Assembly (NCBI RefSeq): GCF_905163445.1
Contig: NC_053196.1
Span: 15,339,501 to 15,403,500, forward strand
Length of the DNA stretch: 64,000 bases
Direction: 5' to 3'
Source of the DNA: Pararge aegeria
Taxonomy: Eukaryota > Arthropoda > Insecta > Lepidoptera > Nymphalidae
Shown: piece after piece, positions 9,857 to 19,236 of the stretch
Numbering within the stretch: the first letter of the stretch is position 1
Layout of the letters: each line of letters starts with the position of its first letter
Notes under the pieces: model-generated
The model's input: only the letters and a program-made list of their open reading frames with translations
What the model was told of the DNA's origin: nothing
The model's database searches: none
Translations under genes and position numbers: made by a program

Positions 9857-12800
9857 TCAAAGTATACGCCGCAAAAAACATGAGCTTTTTCATATTATCA
9901 ATGAACATAAACCCGCTGTACTTGCAATCTCTGAGACATGGCTCTTGCCGGATTCTCGCTTCAGAGTTCCAGGTTATGCTTGCCTTAGGGATGACAGAGA
10001 TGATGGATATGCAGGTAGTGCCCTCTTTCTTAAGCGCTCTCTTGCATATACCTGTCTTACCTTACCGGCTCACTCACGTCAGTTTAACGCTGTGGCTGTG
10101 AGAGCACTTGAAGTATCTTTTCTATCAATTTATATCCCTCACCCTAATCATTCTATTATTTCTGAACTTAAATCAGTTATTTCTTCTCTTCCGCCTCCAA
10201 TACTCGTGATGGGGGATTTCAACTCCCATCACACAATCTGGGGTTCCCACTTCTCAGATAACTTTTCGACTCTCTTGTTAGATATTCTGGATGAATTAAG
10301 TTTGTGTATACTCAATGACGGTTCTCCAACAAGGAGAGTATACCCTCACCAAAATCCTAAGTCTGCCGTCGATCTAACTCTCTGTTCTCCCTCTTTAGCA
10401 TCTCTTACTTCCTGGAGAACTCTCCCAAGTTGCCATGGAAGTGATCATTTCCCAGTAACAATATCTATAGCCCAAAAAACTATTCCTCTGTTCAACCCCA
10501 ATCCGCTCCTCAAACACAAACTTAACAGAGCGAACTGGTCTTCATTCGCAGCATCGGTTGATATTAAAATTGATAGTTTAACAGAATCTGTAGACGAAGA
10601 GAATATAGTGTTTTATTATGAGAACTTTATAAAAATTTTAAAAGATACAGCCGACGTCCACATACCTCTCAAAAGGGCTAAACGTGATTTTATATTATCC
10701 CCTCCTTGGTGGGACGAGGAGTGTACCAACATAATACATAAACGTAAAGATGCAGAAATGTCTTATAAGATCTCGATGACACACGAAAATTTCCTGGAAT
10801 ACCAACGAGCAGATGCTAAGGTCAAAAGGGTGACTTCCAAAAAGAAAAAAACAGGGTGGACAACTTTTTGTGAATCTTTGGATCCTCGATCCCCATCTAC
10901 CCTGGTATGGGATAGAATGAAAAGATTCCGGCAATCGGTATCCTCCAACGACCCAACTTCAAACAACCCTGCCGTTTGGCTAGAGGCCTTTGCAGATAAA
11001 CTTGCCCCTCCCTTTGTTCCTTGTGAAAACATTCATTCTTATCCTAGTTCACTGACTTCTTCAGATCCTATGGATGCTCCATTTAGTTTCTCCGAGCTAC
11101 AGTGTGCTCTTTCAGACCTGAAGGACTCTTCCCCAGGGGAAGATGGGATCCCATATTCTTTCATTGTTAAGCTTAATGATAAAGCAAAAATCTGCTTTCT
11201 CAACATGTTAAACTGGTTTCTAAATACAGGAATCATCCCAGGACCTTGGAAAACTCAAATAATAATTCCCATAAGGAAACCCGGTAAAGACCCGTTAGAT
11301 CCTAATTCGTATCGCCCCATCGCTCTTTCCTCCTCTTTGACTAAAATTATGGAGCATTTGATAAAAAACCGTCTTGAATGGATTTTGGAAAGCAAAGGGT
11401 TGCTTGCCAAATCCCAGTTTGGTTTTCGCAAGGGCCTTGGCACAACCGACAGCCTTGGTATCCTCTCTACAGATATTCAATTAGCCCTATCTAAGCGAGA
11501 GTACCTTGTGGGTGTATTCCTGGATATTTCAGCAGCTTATGATAACGTTCTTCTCCCGATACTCAGGCAAAAATTGCAACAGCTGAGCATCCCGCCGAGA
11601 CTGACACAGATCATATTTAATCTGCTTTCATCCAGAACTATTCTGGTACGAACACATTCCCTAAATCTTTCCCCTAGAGTTGTTTGGAAAGGCTTACCTC
11701 AGGGTTCGGTTCTGAGCCCACTTCTCTACAATATCTATACCGTCGATCTCGAACTGTCAGTGGAGAGTTTTTGCAAAGTCTTGCAATATGCTGATGACAT
11801 TGCTATTTACGCCAACGGCTCATCCGTGGATGAAATTTCTCCTCGCTTGAATTCGGCTTTGCATTATCTAAGTCAGTGGTTGTCAGATCATGGGCTTTCA
11901 TTATCTATCGATAAGTGCAAGACCGTCATTTTTACTAGAAAAAGACAAATTCCAGTTCCAAATATCTTCTTTGATGATCATCGCATTGCACTTGCTCACA
12001 AAACCAAATTTCTCGGAGTAATTTTTGACTCTAGACTCAATGGCGTAGCTCACTCTGAACATATTATCCGTAAGTGTGAAAGCTCCCTAAACATCCTTAG
12101 AGCTCTATCAGGAGTCTGGTGGGGTGGTCATCCTTATACGCTAAAGCTCTTATATAATGCTATAGTCCGCAGCCATATGGACTACGGGCTGTTTATATTA
12201 GGTCCCTTAAATAAATCTGCCACAGAAAAACTCAACAAATTACAATTTAAATGCCTGAGGATTATCCTCGGTGCAATGAAATCTTCTCCCACCAATGTAC
12301 TACAGGTTGAATGTGTTGACCCACCTATTCTTATACGTACGCAATATCTCAGTGATCGTTTTATTTGCAGGACTTTGCAACTCTCCTCCCATCCTCTCCT
12401 TGATTGCCTACAAAAACTGTCTTCTGTCCTAAGATCCGATCAAAATCTCCCCTGTCTTCTAATGAGTTACCGTAAGTTCACTCGTTTACCACATCCATTC
12501 CACTCTTCTCCTAAGCTTCCATTATACTCAACCCCCTTCCCAGGGCTGACCTACGTTCCACAGATTGAAAGTTTAGGATTAAGTAAAGATACGGTCGAAG
12601 CTGATGCTAAGTTTAACGAAATTTTCCAAAATAATTGGTCTGATTGCTTAGCGATATTCACAGATGCTTCAAAATTGTCTATTAACGGTTTTGTTGGTAT
12701 AGCATGCTGGATCCCAAAGTATAAAATATGTCTACAATACAAGTGCCCCCCAGAAACATCGGTATTCACTGGAGAATCTATTGCTATTTTGGAAGCCATC

Positions 12801-13514
12801 CTTTTTATAGAGTCCCACAATATACAAAACTCCATTATATTGACTGACTCCTTAAGTTGCCTTCAAGCACTCAAAGGAAATCCTTTCCGTAGTAGAGCAC
12901 TTGTTTCTTCAGTCTTCAAAATCCGGGAAACCTTATTCCTTTGCCATAAAAAAGGACTCTCTATCAAATTGGCTTGGATCCCCGGTCACACTGGAATTAA
13001 AGGAAATGAAAGAGCGGACGCTTTCGCAAAACTTGCTATTGAGTCAGGCTCCCTAACCCAATTTAAGAACCACACCCAAGATCTTTGCGCTCTTGCTAAA
13101 ATTTATCTTTCTGACTCTTGGAAATCAAGTTGGAACCTATCAAATTCGGTCAAAGGTAAATACTACGCTACGTTGCAACCGGAAATCCCCCGTCGACCCT
13201 GGTTTTTCTATCACCGAAATATGGTTCGGTGGGTTGCCTCAACTATAACTCGTCTGCGGATCGGACACGCTTGCACTCCAGTACACTTAGCTAAATTAAG
13301 AATTAGAGATCACTCAATGTGTGAATGCGGTCTGGATGAAGGTTCAACCTCTCATATACTCTTCTCTTGCCCTAAACTCCTACATACACTTTATGATGTT
13401 CTTCCCCCCAAGATCCCTCGTCCTATAAGTGTACAATGTCTATTAATCCTTGTGTTTAGTCCGCATGTTAAATTCTTATGCAGATACATTAAACGTAACA
13501 ACATTAAACTGTAA
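9825..13514 (+). CDS. LINE ORF2: endonuclease / reverse transcriptase / RNase H polyprotein
   Basis: An open frame of 1229 codons. The frame opens slightly earlier, but the first ATG is at 9825 (MASMEIIQWN), 32 nt before ORF1 ends. The APE-type endonuclease covers about residues 5-215: Asn10 in IQWN, Glu37 in ETWL, GDFN at 130-133, and SDH at 206-208. RT covers about 430-760: SYRPIAL, catalytic Asp567 in LDISAAYDNV, GLPQGSVLSPLL from 623, YADD at 655-658. RNase H covers about 940-1070: Asp947 in FTDAS, Glu990, Asp1008 in LTDS, His1055 in IPGHTG, Asp1065 in GNERADA. A C-terminal knuckle starts at Cys1166/Cys1168 (CECG...H...C). The active-site residues expected for each of these domains are present, so the enzyme looks competent. 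RNase H argues against the Jockey and RTE clades; I/Nimb fits best, and an R1 relative is possible but less likely. Confidence 0.92.
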   Translation: MASMEIIQWNSQSIRRKKHELFHIINEHKPAVLAISETWLLPDSRFRVPGYACLRDDRDDGYAGSALFLKRSLAYTCLTLPAHSRQFNAVAVRALEVSFLSIYIPHPNHSIISELKSVISSLPPPILVMGDFNSHHTIWGSHFSDNFSTLLLDILDELSLCILNDGSPTRRVYPHQNPKSAVDLTLCSPSLASLTSWRTLPSCHGSDHFPVTISIAQKTIPLFNPNPLLKHKLNRANWSSFAASVDIKIDSLTESVDEENIVFYYENFIKILKDTADVHIPLKRAKRDFILSPPWWDEECTNIIHKRKDAEMSYKISMTHENFLEYQRADAKVKRVTSKKKKTGWTTFCESLDPRSPSTLVWDRMKRFRQSVSSNDPTSNNPAVWLEAFADKLAPPFVPCENIHSYPSSLTSSDPMDAPFSFSELQCALSDLKDSSPGEDGIPYSFIVKLNDKAKICFLNMLNWFLNTGIIPGPWKTQIIIPIRKPGKDPLDPNSYRPIALSSSLTKIMEHLIKNRLEWILESKGLLAKSQFGFRKGLGTTDSLGILSTDIQLALSKREYLVGVFLDISAAYDNVLLPILRQKLQQLSIPPRLTQIIFNLLSSRTILVRTHSLNLSPRVVWKGLPQGSVLSPLLYNIYTVDLELSVESFCKVLQYADDIAIYANGSSVDEISPRLNSALHYLSQWLSDHGLSLSIDKCKTVIFTRKRQIPVPNIFFDDHRIALAHKTKFLGVIFDSRLNGVAHSEHIIRKCESSLNILRALSGVWWGGHPYTLKLLYNAIVRSHMDYGLFILGPLNKSATEKLNKLQFKCLRIILGAMKSSPTNVLQVECVDPPILIRTQYLSDRFICRTLQLSSHPLLDCLQKLSSVLRSDQNLPCLLMSYRKFTRLPHPFHSSPKLPLYSTPFPGLTYVPQIESLGLSKDTVEADAKFNEIFQNNWSDCLAIFTDASKLSINGFVGIACWIPKYKICLQYKCPPETSVFTGESIAILEAILFIESHNIQNSIILTDSLSCLQALKGNPFRSRALVSSVFKIRETLFLCHKKGLSIKLAWIPGHTGIKGNERADAFAKLAIESGSLTQFKNHTQDLCALAKIYLSDSWKSSWNLSNSVKGKYYATLQPEIPRRPWFFYHRNMVRWVASTITRLRIGHACTPVHLAKLRIRDHSMCECGLDEGSTSHILFSCPKLLHTLYDVLPPKIPRPISVQCLLILVFSPHVKFLCRYIKRNNIKL

Positions 13515-13819
13515 ATACACTAATCTATTACATTCAGTACATTTTATGCATAACAACACATATATTTTTTGTCTATAATTTAAAAAAAAAGAAAAAAAAA
13601 AATATATATATATATATAAATATCTATAGTATATTGTAATGTTAGATATTAACAGTTACTAAAACGCTACCCTGCTATTGTTTTGCGAACTAAAATAGTC
13701 TCAAGACATTTTCACCATCCTCCTTTGTGTTTTCTTCAAGCTACCCACCCGTCATTGGCGAAGTAAACTGTGCCGTTCCGGCATGACAAAAAGCCATTAA
13801 CTCAAAGAAGAAGAAGAAG
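13515..13819 (+). other. 3'UTR and AAG tail of the I-like LINE
   Basis: After the ORF2 stop come about 290 bp with an A-rich/TA-rich stretch (13580-13620), then a non-repetitive stretch ending in a run of AAG trinucleotides. Simple-repeat tails in place of poly(A) are usual for I-superfamily elements. Confidence 0.7.
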
Positions 13820-14082
13820 TGTGATGAAAATCGTCGTATGAAACGCCTATCGTACATTGCTTATTACAGTCTCGGCTTCGTTGTCGCGCTCGCTTACAGC
13901 TCGCGCGCTTACCGCTTCGACTGTAAAATACAAGGTACCGTCCTTGTTACATAATATACTATTTCATAGGTTCATATTCCAGTGAGGCACTCAACAAGAG
14001 ATAACATTTTGTTTTTTTTTTTATTTGTTTTATTTTATTGTTGCTCCAAGTGTTGGCGGGATAAAGAATAAGTAATAATTAC
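13820..14082. other. Flank between LINE and Dok-7-like exon
   Basis: A GC-rich patch at 13865-13930 has TTACAGTC and GACTGTAA as 8-bp inverted ends, with CGCGCTCGC and GCTCGCGCG inside. This may be a small mobile-element remnant inserted in the intron. Confidence 0.35.
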
Positions 14083-14148
14083 CTTTTTTCCGTCGCGGAA
14101 TTTCACAGTCCCTTCGATGATAGATGTGGCAGGACTCGAGTCCGCCAT
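14083..14148 (-). CDS. Dok7: Dok-7-like adaptor protein, first coding exon (partial gene)
   Basis: On the minus strand an ATG at 14148 in a strong start context (A at -3, G at +4) opens 22 codons that end exactly at a splice donor (AAG then GTAATT, intron starting at 14082), in phase 0. The peptide ends IIEGTVKFRDGKK. Vertebrate Dok-7 begins with a short leader followed by EGQVKLRDGKK, just before the pleckstrin-homology domain, so both sequence and position in the protein match. Dok-7 is known as a cytoplasmic PH/PTB adaptor that activates the muscle kinase MuSK; the insect role is not inferred here. The next exon should begin with a tryptophan-lysine-x-arginine-tryptophan type segment. I scanned 1-14082 on the minus strand and did not find it, so it probably lies beyond the left edge. 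GC content is clearly above that of the flanks. The family call rests on about 13 residues and could be coincidence. Confidence 0.55.
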
Positions 14149-14305
14149 TTTCTTTTAGAACGTCAAGTGCCGCGGTCACAGCGCCACACCACCATCTTGG
14201 ACTAGGCCATACTTCACTGCACTGCACTTTTCGACGCAATATCACTTTTTCGTTTGCGACTCACTCACTTAGTTAACTTTCACTTTAGGACACTTGTTGC
14301 ACAAC
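14149..14305 (-). promoter_or_regulatory. Putative 5' leader of the Dok-7-like gene, with two small uORFs
   Basis: Upstream of the ATG at 14148 the minus strand has two earlier ATGs. One at 14210 is followed at once by GCC TAG (a two-codon uORF, 14202-14210). One at 14195 opens a 10-codon uORF (14163-14195) that stops 14 nt before the main start. All three ATGs have A at -3 and G at +4. At 14306-14307 the minus strand shows a pyrimidine-rich acceptor-like string ending TTTTGTTACAG, so the leader may start at a 5'UTR splice junction at 14305. Leader extent and any transcription start are inference. Confidence 0.35.
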
Positions 14306-15307
14306 CTGTAACAAAAGAAAACGTTAATATTAGCAACATTGTAAACATTTAGTTCAGTAATCCAAGTAAGTTGAGAGATAATGGGTCTGGTATATCCGTA
14401 ACAAAATTACAGATAATAAAAAAACCAATGATGCTAAAAGTAGGTACTGTAAGTGGTTATAAATGAAATGGGTTTTATGACTCGAATGGTATATATATAT
14501 ATATATATATATATGTAGATTGTAGAACTATCTACCATTCGTATAGGTTTTATAGTTCTACGTTAAGAACGTATACTATGCTAAATTAAACATCTAAATG
14601 GCATGAATGTCTGGTGTGCGACACTAACTGGGAAAACAATACAGAAAGAGCTAAGATTCATTCAGTATAAACACTTCGTAAAACTGCATTAAAATCTTAC
14701 AAGCTAATGAAGGATTATGACCTATTTTCAGACTTTACTTATTTTTTACAAGCTTTTATTTAACTAGCAATTTTTGTACGTATTTAGTAAATTATGTATT
14801 TCAGGCGGAATCTTGCAACTCAATTTTGAAGCAGATATACCTACCGATTGAGCTGAAATTTAGTATTAATTAAGACAGGATACATGTGTGGCTGCTATTA
14901 AAAAAAAAATGGCAGAAAGGATGGCTCCGTACTAAATCAAAATCTTTTCTTTTACTTAACAAAATAGCATCATAACCCACGTTTGACGTTGGCTGTCAAA
15001 TTTAAATTGAAAGGCGAAGTTGTCAAACTGGACTTGTCTCTTTGCCTAGAATATAGGATGTAGCGAGAGTCACAGTAAAGTACCGGACTTTTCCATTGAT
15101 GTTTAAGTTTTAGCGAGCAAATATTTAAATTTTAAACACTAGTTAGGGACAAGAAATGTCGAATAACTTAAAAGCGAGTTTAAATTGAATAAGTTTCGAA
15201 GGGGCTTGATGAAAAACTTCGCTCTTTGCGCGGATGTCAAAGATATTTTTAATTATTATTCCTAACGACCTACCTAATAAAATGGCATGCGTATTAAATT
15301 CGTTGGA
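14306..15307. other. Upstream of the Dok-7-like leader
   Basis: Mostly AT-rich, with the TA microsatellite. If the acceptor at 14306 is used, part of this is a 5'UTR intron; otherwise promoter. No TATA or initiator could be assigned. Confidence 0.35.
14490..14514. repeat. TA dinucleotide microsatellite within an inverted repeat
   Basis: About 12 TA units; flanked by CGAATGGTA (14483-14491) and TACCATTCG (14531-14539), a 9-bp inverted pair. Confidence 0.8.
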
Positions 15308-15367
15308 ACAGTTACAGTAACTTTGTCAAGTGGGTAAATAATTAAACTCTTGAAAACTATAATTAGA
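15308..15367 (+). repeat. Unassigned repeat X, short copy next to H-B
   Basis: CAGTTACAGTAACTTTGTCA then AGTGGGTAAATAATTAAACT. Runs directly into the CTAG end of H-B at 15368. Confidence 0.5.
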
Positions 15368-15625
15368 CTAGCGGTCCCTCGCGACTTCGTCCTCATACAA
15401 GTCAACCTTAAAAGATAGACAGATGCTGTCGCTGCCTTTTTTTTTTATTTTAAAGGGGAACAACTTCATCATACATGATTCTATCGAAACTTAAACCGTT
15501 TACGCAACGCGAGCAGCGGAAGCTCTCAAAAGGAAAAAACTCGATTTAGAAAAAATCTTCACTGGTGCTATGCTGCTATTGGTCTTTGCGTTATGATATA
15601 CACACAAAGTAATATAAAGTAAGCC
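15368..15625 (-). mobile_element. Helitron-like element, family H-B
   Basis: The plus strand starts CTAGCGGTCCCTCGCGACTT, the reversed 3' end of a Helitron-like family. Conserved blocks follow: AAGTCAACCTTAAAAGATAG, a T-run, AAAGGGGAACAACTT, TTATCGAAACTT-like, GCAGCGGAAG and CTATTGGTCTT. Copies at 20.1, 26.5 and 39.4 kb share them. The far boundary is not resolved. Confidence 0.5.
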
Positions 15626-15654
15626 GACTTAGAATAAATTTTGCATCATTTGGC

Positions 15655-15955
15655 GGCATTATTTGAGTGGGTTCTACCACAGAACAGCGAGACACCGAGA
15701 GCGGTGGCATCCTTATGTGGTTAATATTCCATCAACACGCACGAAACGTTTTTTTATCTACGTTTCTGATACGTACCGCTAGGATGTGGAACGCGCTCCC
15801 GGCTACTGCGTTTCCTGCCACGTATAATTTGAGTACCTTCAAGGCTAGAGTAAATAGGCTTTTTCTAGGCAAGCGTGCTCCGACCTAGACCTCATCATTG
15901 CTTTCTAACGGGGATGATTGTCATCAAGCGCTGGCCTATCGTTAATAAAAAAAAA
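15655..15955 (+). pseudogene. LINE RT C-terminal remnant (CR1/Jockey-like)
   Basis: The open frame around 15740-15888 encodes STFLIRTARMWNALPATAFP and then YNLSTFKARVNRLFLGKRAP. This is the widespread RT C-terminal signature (RTxxxWNxLPxxxFPxxYxLxxFKxxVNxxLxG). A 3'UTR with GATGATTGTCATCAAGCGC and an A-run at 15946-15955 follows. Strongly 5' truncated. Confidence 0.65.
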
Positions 15956-16059
15956 AGAAATTGTATGGTGGTAACTAACCAAAGTCTCTTACTAAACTAA
16001 AGGAAATTGTATACAATTTTACAATAAACTACCATCTTGGGGTATCTCCGAAAAAGTTC

Positions 16060-16262
16060 AAAGTTTGTGTTAAACGTAAGCTTATAGAAAAGTCCTATTA
16101 GGTATAGTATTAAGGACTACGTCAACGATAAAAATGCTTGGGTGTAAATTACTGCTCTAACCAGGTTGCTTCTTAAATAGTTTTAAGTGATGGTGATAAC
16201 CAAAAAAAAACAACCGGCTAAGTTTGTTCTGGGCTGCTTCTTAGACTAGGGCTACTAAGCCA
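16060..16262 (+). mobile_element. LINE 3'UTR copy, family L, internal part
   Basis: AAGGACTACGTCAACGATAA, TGCTTGGGTGTAAATTACTG, CCAGGTTGCTTCTTAAATAG and CCGGCTAAGTTTGTTCTGG line up with 3.32-3.48 kb. The TTTGAC tail is missing. Confidence 0.55.
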
Positions 16263-16304
16263 CTAATCGACATGATTTTTGGCATAGAGTTAGTTAATAT
16301 ATAC

Positions 16305-16536
16305 TAATATGCTACGACAATATATACATCACGATCTAGCCCCAAAGTAAGCGTTAGCTTGTGTTATGGGTACTAAGATGGCTGATGAATAATATACATA
16401 AATACTTATAGGATACATATAAACACCCAGATACTGAAAAATATTCATGTTCATCACACAAACATTTTCCAGTTGTGGGAATCGAACTCACGTGGGACTC
16501 AGAAATCAGGGTCGCTACCCAAGCCAATCGGCCGTC
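16305..16536 (-). mobile_element. SINE-A (Metulj-like) copy
   Basis: Inverted tRNA-like head at the right (GGCCGATTGGC, with box B reading degraded GGAATCGAACTC on the plus strand) and body ending TAGCCCCAAAGTAAGCG at the left. Confidence 0.7.
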
Positions 16537-16641
16537 GTTGAAAGGACGGAGAGTAGCATAAATTACTTTTTACTTCTCTTCAGGAAAACTGAGCGGTTCC
16601 GAAGGGTTTTGTAAAAAAACGTAGTAAACGCGGACGAAGAA

Positions 16642-16697
16642 ACGCTCGTATACTATGTCACTATACAGTACGCTCGTATACTATGTCACTATACAGT
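16642..16697. repeat. 28-bp tandem duplication
   Basis: ACGCTCGTATACTATGTCAC plus TATACAGT occurs twice in a row without mismatch. Confidence 0.85.
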
Positions 16698-17123
16698 AAG
16701 TCGGGTCTAAACCCATGAATATTTAATCCTCAAACTCAAACCGTAAGTAAACGTGGGAGGGAGTCCAGAATTCATAATTCGGCTGAACATGGCAATGGCA
16801 CTGCTAACTAGAGTTTTATGAAAACGTTTGCGAACTAATTTGTTATTCACAAGCACATTTTACGGTCCAGTACAATGGCGTTTTTGCTCGACTGCGCGAA
16901 ACTGTGTGTGTTTTCAGAAACTACTGTAGTACCAATTTGTATATATTTTTAGGGTTCCGTACCCAAAGGTTGAAATAATAGACGTTATTACTAACTAAGC
17001 TGTCAGCTCGTCCGTCACCGTATAATAACAAATTATAATAAGCCATGTTTTAAATTTAAAGCTTATTATTTATTACCAGTTATTTTTCGTGTTTACTTCG
17101 TTTTGACTATGAAATTTTGATTA

Positions 17124-17282
17124 TCTTTATATATATATATTTCTTGTGTGCGTGTGTATGTCACTGAACTCCTCCTAAACGGCTGGACCGAATTGAATGA
17201 ATCTTTTGGAATGCCTTTGGGGGACACCCTGGATGGTTTAGATTCACAAATCAGCCCGACAGATGGCGCTGGGGTCCGCTAG
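17124..17282 (+). mobile_element. Short Helitron-like element, family H-D
   Basis: Starts TCTTTATATATATATAT after an A and ends GGGGTCCGCTAG before a T, 159 bp in all. It includes the segment AAACGGCTGGACCGA, which is also found (as AACGGCTGGACCGAT) inside H-C. No coding capacity. Confidence 0.5.
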
Positions 17283-17307
17283 TAATATATATAAAGATAA
17301 ATAAGCA

Positions 17308-17395
17308 GAGATAGCTTTGTGGTTAGGACTGTGGCCTCACTTTCGGGGGAACGAGTTCGAAACACGGCACGCACCTGTAACTTCACTCAATCTAT
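17308..17395 (+). mobile_element. SINE-C-like head fragment
   Basis: AGAGATAGCTTTGTGGTTAG, GGGGGAACGAGTTCGAAACA, CGGCACGCACCTGTAACTTC. tRNA-like promoter head only. Confidence 0.45.
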
Positions 17396-17995
17396 CTTTA
17401 ATATATTTTGTAAACAAAACACTAAAAATATCGATGATAAATGGTGGGATTCGAATAACCTACTTTTTTTGTGCCGCGCGGCGTTCAGCCGGACTCGGAC
17501 CCGAATGAAAATGTTCTTTTTGGGAATTTCATACACAGACCACGCATCGAGCAGTAAGAAAATGGCTGTCTGAGTGAAAACCTTTGCGCAGAAAGGATCG
17601 AAAAAAATAAAGGAGTGTTATAATGATATTCGTTTTGAGGTTTTAATGTTGGCAATAAGCTAACTGTTTCCGAATCTTTTTAAGAGGATTTAAAGCATGG
17701 GATTAGATAAATATATTTAAAAAGATATTATGTAGGCAAAGTTGGCGCCAAACAAAGCTATTATCCATGATAGCTTTAACGTCATAAACAGCGAAATTGC
17801 CTATTACACTGAGCGATTTTGTATCGCTTTTGCTAGGAAGCGATGTATTACGGACTGGCGAGCGATTCCATCTTCCGACACTTGGTTACAACTCAATTAC
17901 TTAGTGGTAACGTGAACAAAGCGAAAAACAGCGATAGCCTGAATGAAGAGTGAATATGGTATGAAATGGAAAAACTCGTCTCCTTTATGTGACAT

Positions 17996-18115
17996 ACAAA
18001 AATTTTAGGGTAGGCAGTGCTTTTGTACTTGTATGATGTGCACGCCACTGTAGCCTAGTGGTTAGAGCTTTCGGGAGACTGGGTTCGATCCTTAGATGCA
18101 CAACGCCTTTGAGAG
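17996..18115 (-). mobile_element. hAT-like MITE end fragment joined to a tRNA-like SINE head
   Basis: ATTTTAGGGTAGGCAGTGCT to GTGCACGCCACTG matches, inverted, the left 55 bp of the MITE at 23.2 kb. Then TAGCCTAGTGGTTAGAGC and GGGTTCGATCC (plus) look like a SINE head. Confidence 0.5.
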
Positions 18116-18335
18116 CATGTGCGTTTTAAATTATATTTCTACCTACGTATTAAATTTCTACTATTAAAAACTAAATATTTAAAACACAATATTTAGTTTC
18201 AGAGATTAAAAAGTTTAAACATACAAAAAAAGCTGTTGAGCTTTATCACATTTATTAATTCCAGCTTGGAGGATTTTCAGGTACCTACAAAATTACAAAA
18301 TTTAACTTAGTTTTTACTGAACAATATGTTTGTTA

Positions 18336-18779
18336 ACCCCTACTAATATTATGAATGTGAATGTAAGTTTGTTTGTTACGCTTTCACGCAAAAACTACTT
18401 AACTGATCCTCATGAAACTTGGTATACATATTCTTGGAAGCGTTAGAAGTAATATAGGATACTTTTTATCCCGACATTAAGCTCGGTTCCTTTGGGAGAG
18501 GGGATGAAAGTGTTTGACGATTTTACACCATAACTCTGACAAATTATAACCGATTTAAATATTTTTTTTTGTACTATAGAGGTTATAATTTTGCCCACAC
18601 TTTGTGTAGATATGAATGTGGTTGGAGATAGATGACAGAACTCCTCAGCGGACAGCAGCAAACCCCTCATTTAAGGCTTAGCGATACTGAATACTTTAAT
18701 TTTTTTTAGAACTACAACTAAATTGAACGCCACATCATTTACAAAATCAAACGCAGACGAAGTCGCGGGGCTCAGCTAG
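18336..18779 (+). mobile_element. Helitron-like non-autonomous element, family H-A
   Basis: Starts CCCTACTAATATTATGAATG and ends GTCGCGGGGCTCAGCTAG just before a T. The 3' end (CTAG, preceded by a short GC-rich potential hairpin around GACGAAGTCGC) and lack of terminal inverted repeats fit Helitrons, and the family resembles the abundant lepidopteran Lep1-type elements. The short open frame on the minus strand in it is not a gene. Confidence 0.6.
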
Positions 18780-18867
18780 TATAGAAATAAAACAAGTTTG
18801 GTTAAAAGAAGAGATTTTAATGGTGACACGAGAGTGAAAAAATAAATATAAATATAGGTAGTATGAC

Positions 18868-18967
18868 AACAGACACATAGCCACGTAGCCCAAACTAAGT
18901 AGCTTATGTTATGGTACTAAGATGACTGATGAATATTTTTAGTAAGAAAATTCATAAATACTTAGAA
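18868..18967 (-). mobile_element. SINE-A fragment (tail half only)
   Basis: ACACATAGCCACGTAGCCC through TAAGATGACTGATGAATATT; breaks off at CATAAATACTTA, where repeat Z starts. Confidence 0.55.
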
Positions 18968-19210
18968 TGCTTTTGTATCGGAGCGAAACGTGCGTGGAGG
19001 GTATTTTGGATGGCCTTCGTGGTGCAGTATACAAAGATTATCTATTAATCTTTCTATACTGCACCACGCAGGCCATCCAAAAAAAATAAAGTGCACCGTG
19101 CAGATTTGCCTGGTTTTAGCAAATAAGACTTCATTTTCAGTGTTTATCATGAAATTCCGTAACATAACGGCGACGTAAATAGAGAAGTAGTATCTTTAAG
19201 TATCTCATAT
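18961..19210 (-). repeat. Repeat family Z copy with a long snap-back palindrome
   Basis: The plus strand has CGGAGCGAAACGTGCGTGGA, then a near-perfect inverted repeat spanning 19005-19081 (TTTGGATGGCC ... GGCCATCCAAA), then GTGCAGATTTGCCTGG. It is preceded by a headless SINE-A piece (18868-18967). Confidence 0.5.
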
Positions 19211-19236
19211 AAAAGGGAAGGTTACAGGCTTCACAC

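Larger units (their letters stand above)
8150..13819 (+). mobile_element. Full-length-looking I/Nimb-like non-LTR retrotransposon (LINE)
   Basis: The unit holds an ORF1 with zinc knuckles, an overlapping ORF2 with endonuclease-RT-RNase H, a 3'UTR of about 300 bp, and a terminal AAG microsatellite (about 13803-13819). RNase H after the RT, triple CCHC knuckles in ORF1 and a simple-repeat tail are typical of the I superfamily as opposed to Jockey or RTE. Both ORFs are intact, so this is a young and possibly active copy. The 5' boundary is not certain: about 8311 is a reasonable guess, and 8150 is given as an outer limit. I looked for a target-site duplication between the 3' flank (13820 onward) and 7800-8350 and found none. 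It lies antisense to the Dok-7-like exon. Confidence 0.85.

Noticed and set aside
7800..13840. Target-site duplication for the I-like LINE
   Set aside because: Sequence after the AAG tail (GTGTGATGAAAATCG) has no matching copy in 7800-8350.
1..14082. Second exon of the Dok-7-like gene
   Set aside because: I looked on the minus strand for a WKxRW-type exon start behind an acceptor and saw none; it is presumably outside the window.
18443..18670. Minus-strand frame of 75 codons
   Set aside because: Lies wholly within a Helitron-like element and is not conserved in the other copies.
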